Source: an uncultured Clostridia bacterium (lineage in GTDB: Bacteria > Bacillota > Clostridia > Oscillospirales > Acutalibacteraceae). From it: DNA of 64,000 nucleotides. The notes below the pieces were generated by a model, which was not told the origin of the DNA, ran no database searches, and saw only the letters and a list, made by a program, of their open reading frames with translations. Location: positions 62,001 through 126,000 of the forward strand of contig CANQVS010000002.1 in NCBI GenBank assembly GCA_947627345.1, written 5' to 3'. This document shows, piece by piece, positions 61,732-64,000 of this stretch (positions within the stretch are counted from its first letter, which is position 1; each line of letters opens with the position of its first letter). The translations under genes and the position numbers were made by a program.

Positions 61732-62126
61732 TTTTAATATCTCCGCATCATAAAATTAAACCATTTTCTGAAAAGAATATCCCTCAAACCGTATTGTTAA
61801 ATCCTCTTATTTTCTAAAAAATGTTTTTTAAGCCGTTCTTTACTTATTACTTTAGTTAGAGAGAAATTGAGCGCTATATATTTAATTCTTAACTTTAAAA
61901 TTAATAACAATTAATACCCATTAACGTTTATGTTTCTATCCGACTTAGGATACAACATAGACGTTTTTTATATATTTGAATATCTGCGATGAAGATATTG
62001 TAATTTTAAATTTCCAACCTGTTTTTTGCTGTATATTACTGCTTTTTTGCTGTATATTGCTTTAAATTAAATTAAAATTGTTTATGTTGTTAACAAAGTC
62101 CTGATTTTGATACATCACCACAAAAT
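61732..62126. other. AT-rich non-coding stretch
   Basis: No gene is visible between the exonuclease and the small HTH pair. It holds a tandem repeat of TTTTTTGCTGTATATT with a 21-bp period (62022-62063) and a TTGTTAACAA palindrome near 62089. I see no RNA gene. Confidence 0.5.
62022..62063. repeat. Two-copy 21-bp tandem repeat
   Basis: TTTTTTGCTGTATATT occurs at 62022 and again at 62043, with the copies diverging at the end. Too few copies to imply a function. Confidence 0.6.
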
Positions 62127-62177
62127 CGAACAAATTTTCTAAAAAGTATTGTAATCGAACAAATATTCTGCTATAAT
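62127..62177 (+). promoter_or_regulatory. Promoter with duplicated operator-like sites
   Basis: TTGTAA (62149-62154), 17-bp spacer, TATAAT (62172-62177). CGAACAAATTTTCT (62127-62140) and CGAACAAATATTCT (62156-62169) differ at one base and lie 29 bp apart, the second between -35 and -10. They resemble the Firmicutes LexA box CGAAC-N4-GTTCG but with a weaker right half. SOS control, or control by the HTH protein encoded downstream, is possible. Confidence 0.6.
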
Positions 62178-62253
62178 TTAATTACAAGATTGTTAAGCCC
62201 CGAATAATCTTGCAAATATCAGAGAATAAAAATCATTTTTGAAAGGACTTTAT

Positions 62254-62469
62254 ATGAATTATATCGAATGGGCGCAGGAATATTATAAAGACGCCGAAAG
62301 AGTAATGAAAACTATAAGAAAATATGAGGCGATTTTAAAGAATAAAGGTCATGCAAACGAAGAAAAGCTCAACTCAATTATCGCTTCTTACCGTTATATT
62401 TATTATGATGTTTTAAATACCGCAAAAATGCTTGAATCAAGAGCAAAGGAGAATAAAAATGCGGCATAG
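62254..62469 (+). CDS. Small helical protein upstream of an HTH gene
   Basis: 71 residues, unrecognised, strongly charged and helical (WAQEYYKDAERVMKTIRKYE). I start at 62254 (MNYIEW) behind AAAGGA. It overlaps the next gene by 11 bp, so the two are coupled and probably act together. Similar small pairs occur in phage-related and regulatory loci of Clostridia. No domain can be named. Confidence 0.7.
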   Translation: MNYIEWAQEYYKDAERVMKTIRKYEAILKNKGHANEEKLNSIIASYRYIYYDVLNTAKMLESRAKENKNAA

Positions 62470-62752
62470 GAGAATTTCAATAACTGAAAAAAACGAGCAC
62501 AGGTTGGTTTACTTTGACCACGATTACAGAGAAACAAACGAAAACGATATTGCAAAAATGAAAAAAATTCTTAATTATGCTATTGCAAACGAACTTACCG
62601 ACCGCCAGCGCTATTGTATTTGCGAGCATTATTTAAAAGGGAGAAGTATGAAAAATATTGCGTGCGAGTTAAATCTAAATCCCTCAACCGTGACCCGTCA
62701 TATAAAAAGTGCGGAAAAACGTCTTAAAAGAATTGCTGACTGCTATTGCTAA
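62459..62752 (+). CDS. Sigma region 4-like HTH protein
   Basis: 97 residues. The second half is a sigma-70 region 4 type helix-turn-helix: LTDRQRYCICEHYLKGRSMKNIA then LNLNPSTVTRHIKSAEKRLKR. The first half (ITEKNEHRLVYFDHDYRE) has no known domain, and region 2 of a true sigma factor is absent. It may be a small transcription factor or a phage-type ArpU/sigma-like regulator. The ATG at 62459 follows AAAGGAG. It could bind the duplicated sites in its own promoter. Confidence 0.8.
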   Translation: MRHRRISITEKNEHRLVYFDHDYRETNENDIAKMKKILNYAIANELTDRQRYCICEHYLKGRSMKNIACELNLNPSTVTRHIKSAEKRLKRIADCYC

Positions 62753-62771
62753 AAGCAAGATATAATTAAAA

Positions 62772-62818
62772 AAGTCGGGTGACAAGGTAAATTTTGTCAA
62801 TATGTCACCCGACTTCTA
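62772..62818. terminator. Terminator after the HTH gene
   Basis: Perfect 13-bp stem AAGTCGGGTGACA / TGTCACCCGACTT between convergent genes; the loop is 18 bases and the tail TCTATTT is weak. Confidence 0.7.
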
Positions 62819-62846
62819 TTTCTAAATTTTTTATGTAAAAGTATCC

Positions 62847-63053
62847 TTAAATCTCAAAATCTTCTTTTTTAAATTTCATCATTTTTGCCTTGCTTTTTGG
62901 AATTCTAAGTGTAGGATTATATTCAAATTTTCTGCACTTGCCTTTTTTTATTTCCTTTTTTTTATCGCATCTAAACTCATTGTTTGATTTATTAAAGTTG
63001 TCGCAGTATTCGCAATTTGTCTCAATGTTATTACCAAAAATTTCCTTATTCAT
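62847..63053 (-). CDS. Small cysteine-rich protein of unknown function
   Basis: 68 residues. NCEYCDNFN, FRCDKKK and GKCRKFEYNPTLRIP give a C-x2-C-x(n)-C-x(n)-C arrangement that should hold a zinc ion. This type of short protein, ending in C-R-K-F-x-Y-x-P, recurs in Clostridia genomes without an assigned role. Lys-rich C-terminus. The weak ribosome site is AT-rich. Cytoplasmic. Confidence 0.75.
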   Translation of the reverse strand: MNKEIFGNNIETNCEYCDNFNKSNNEFRCDKKKEIKKGKCRKFEYNPTLRIPKSKAKMMKFKKEDFEI

Positions 63054-63165
63054 TTTATCCGCCTCAAATCATTTTTATATCAAATTTTTCCTTAAATATT
63101 ATACCAAAGATTATTGTAACTTGCAAGATGTATAAATTTGGTATAGAATATATTTGGTGATATTT

Positions 63166-63999
63166 GTGAATTTTTCAAGCCATACAATGAGTCTTAATAA
63201 CCCTGATACAGTTCCGTATCTTACTTATGATTCTTTGAGCGAAATATCTTTTATTAAACACGCTTTTTCAACCCGATTGGGAGGAGTCAGCAAGGGAATT
63301 TTTTCCACAATGAATTTGGCATTTAACCGTGGCGATAAAAAAGAAGACGTTGTGGAAAACTATCACAGGTTATGTGAAAGCATCGGCCTTGACTTTGATA
63401 CCTTAGTTGCGTCCGCTCAAGATCACAATACGTTTGTGAGGTGTGTCACAAGCGAAAATTGTGGAGTAGGTATAACAAAACCCCGTGATATTGAGAGTGT
63501 TGACGCATTAATTACAAATGAAAAAAATGTTACTTTGGTAACTTATTATGCTGACTGTACTCCGCTTTTTTTTGTTGATACAAATAAAAAGGCAATTGGT
63601 TTAGCCCACGCGGGCTGGCGCGGAACAGTCGGAAGAATAGGTGAAAAAGTAATTAGGAAAATGACTGCTAAATTTAACACCAATCCAAAAGATTTGAAGT
63701 GTGCCGTAGGACCTGCTGTTTCCAAATGCTGTTATGAGGTAGATAAGGTTTGCGCCGATGAATTTTATAAGCTGTCGGACTTAGATACGTCAAAATTTAT
63801 TATTCCAAAACAGAATAATAAATTTATGATAGACCTTTTGGAAACAAATCGTCAAATTTTAATAAAATCAGGTGTTTTACCGAATAATATTACAGTATCG
63901 GATTTATGTACTAAATGTAACAGCAATTTTTTATGGTCGCACCGTGCGACAAACGGACGTCGAGGAACTATGTGCGCTATGATGTGTATTACAGAATAG
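63166..63999 (+). CDS. pgeF: PgeF / YfiH laccase-domain protein
   Basis: About 277 residues of the Cu-oxidase_4 / LACC1 family (peptidoglycan editing factor; relatives show purine nucleoside hydrolase/phosphorylase activity). Family signatures: FSTRLGGVSKGIFSTMNLAF, YADCTPLFFVDTN with the metal Cys, and GLAHAGWRGTVG with the metal His. The gene is complete, its stop ending at 63999. The start is uncertain; I use the GTG at 63166 after GGTGAT, but the ATG at 63187 also fits. Cytoplasmic. Confidence 0.9.
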   Translation: MNFSSHTMSLNNPDTVPYLTYDSLSEISFIKHAFSTRLGGVSKGIFSTMNLAFNRGDKKEDVVENYHRLCESIGLDFDTLVASAQDHNTFVRCVTSENCGVGITKPRDIESVDALITNEKNVTLVTYYADCTPLFFVDTNKKAIGLAHAGWRGTVGRIGEKVIRKMTAKFNTNPKDLKCAVGPAVSKCCYEVDKVCADEFYKLSDLDTSKFIIPKQNNKFMIDLLETNRQILIKSGVLPNNITVSDLCTKCNSNFLWSHRATNGRRGTMCAMMCITE

Positions 64000-64000
64000 G

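Noticed and set aside
62083-62096. TTGTTAACAA before the small HTH pair as a Rex operator
   Set aside because: The two halves abut without the four-base spacer needed for Rex.
1-64000. CRISPR arrays, tRNA or rRNA genes, intact insertion sequences
   Set aside because: I found no regularly spaced repeats, no cloverleaf-like sequences I could support and no intact transposase frame.

Overview
The window is a low-GC Gram-positive chromosome segment. A Clostridia / Ruminococcaceae-type anaerobe fits best. It carries spore-lineage genes (ylbJ, yqfC, yqfD), a Rex regulator with a Rex-type operator in front of the adhE operon, a T-box leader on thrS, the dnaG-rpoD pair, and two secreted type I pullulanases, one with a type I dockerin and a CBM26-like starch module. 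The dockerin pullulanase recalls the amylosome of Ruminococcus bromii; placing the organism near that species is inference.

Layout. 1-6.4 kb: a truncated acyl-CoA synthetase gene and fabF, facing a divergent LysR gene, then a thioesterase, mnmA and nadA. 6.5-9.5 kb: a cell-wall anchored repeat protein with an SPQTG sorting signal, a class B sortase and an LCP cell-wall ligase. 10.0-17.4 kb: a GC-richer, foreign-looking operon of eight genes (flavin reductase, TetR, two aldo/keto reductases, an FMN reductase, a flavodoxin, a lipoprotein flavodoxin and a membrane/FGE-fold/flavodoxin fusion). It is bracketed by decayed remnants of a MobC-like and a TnpV-like gene, so it was probably delivered by a mobile element. 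17.7-28.8 kb: manganese catalase, an APH-fold kinase, an LRR lipoprotein-adhE operon behind Rex-type operators, PAP2 phosphatase, asparagine synthetase, sporulation genes and ymdB. 28.9-43.2 kb: housekeeping genes (fakA-like, recG, dacF-like, thrS, rpmE, yigZ, dnaG, rpoD), with two probable pseudoenzymes among them (SpoIID-like and VanY-like). 43.4-49.9 kb: a LysM protein and the pullulanase pair. 50-58.7 kb: small acidic and membrane proteins, pckA, an acyltransferase-rex operon and an acn-icd operon. 58.8-64 kb: a GC-rich hairpin-rich element, typA, an exonuclease, a small HTH gene pair behind duplicated operator-like sites, and pgeF.

The best candidate for an undescribed system is the 10-17.4 kb operon. 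One flavodoxin family appears there as a cytosolic protein, as a lipoprotein, and as the predicted outer domain of a seven-helix membrane protein that also carries a formylglycine-enzyme fold without its cysteine pair. Two near-identical palindromes over the promoter fit control by the operon's own TetR protein. The sequence suggests flavin-based electron transfer across the membrane; function is not proven by sequence alone.
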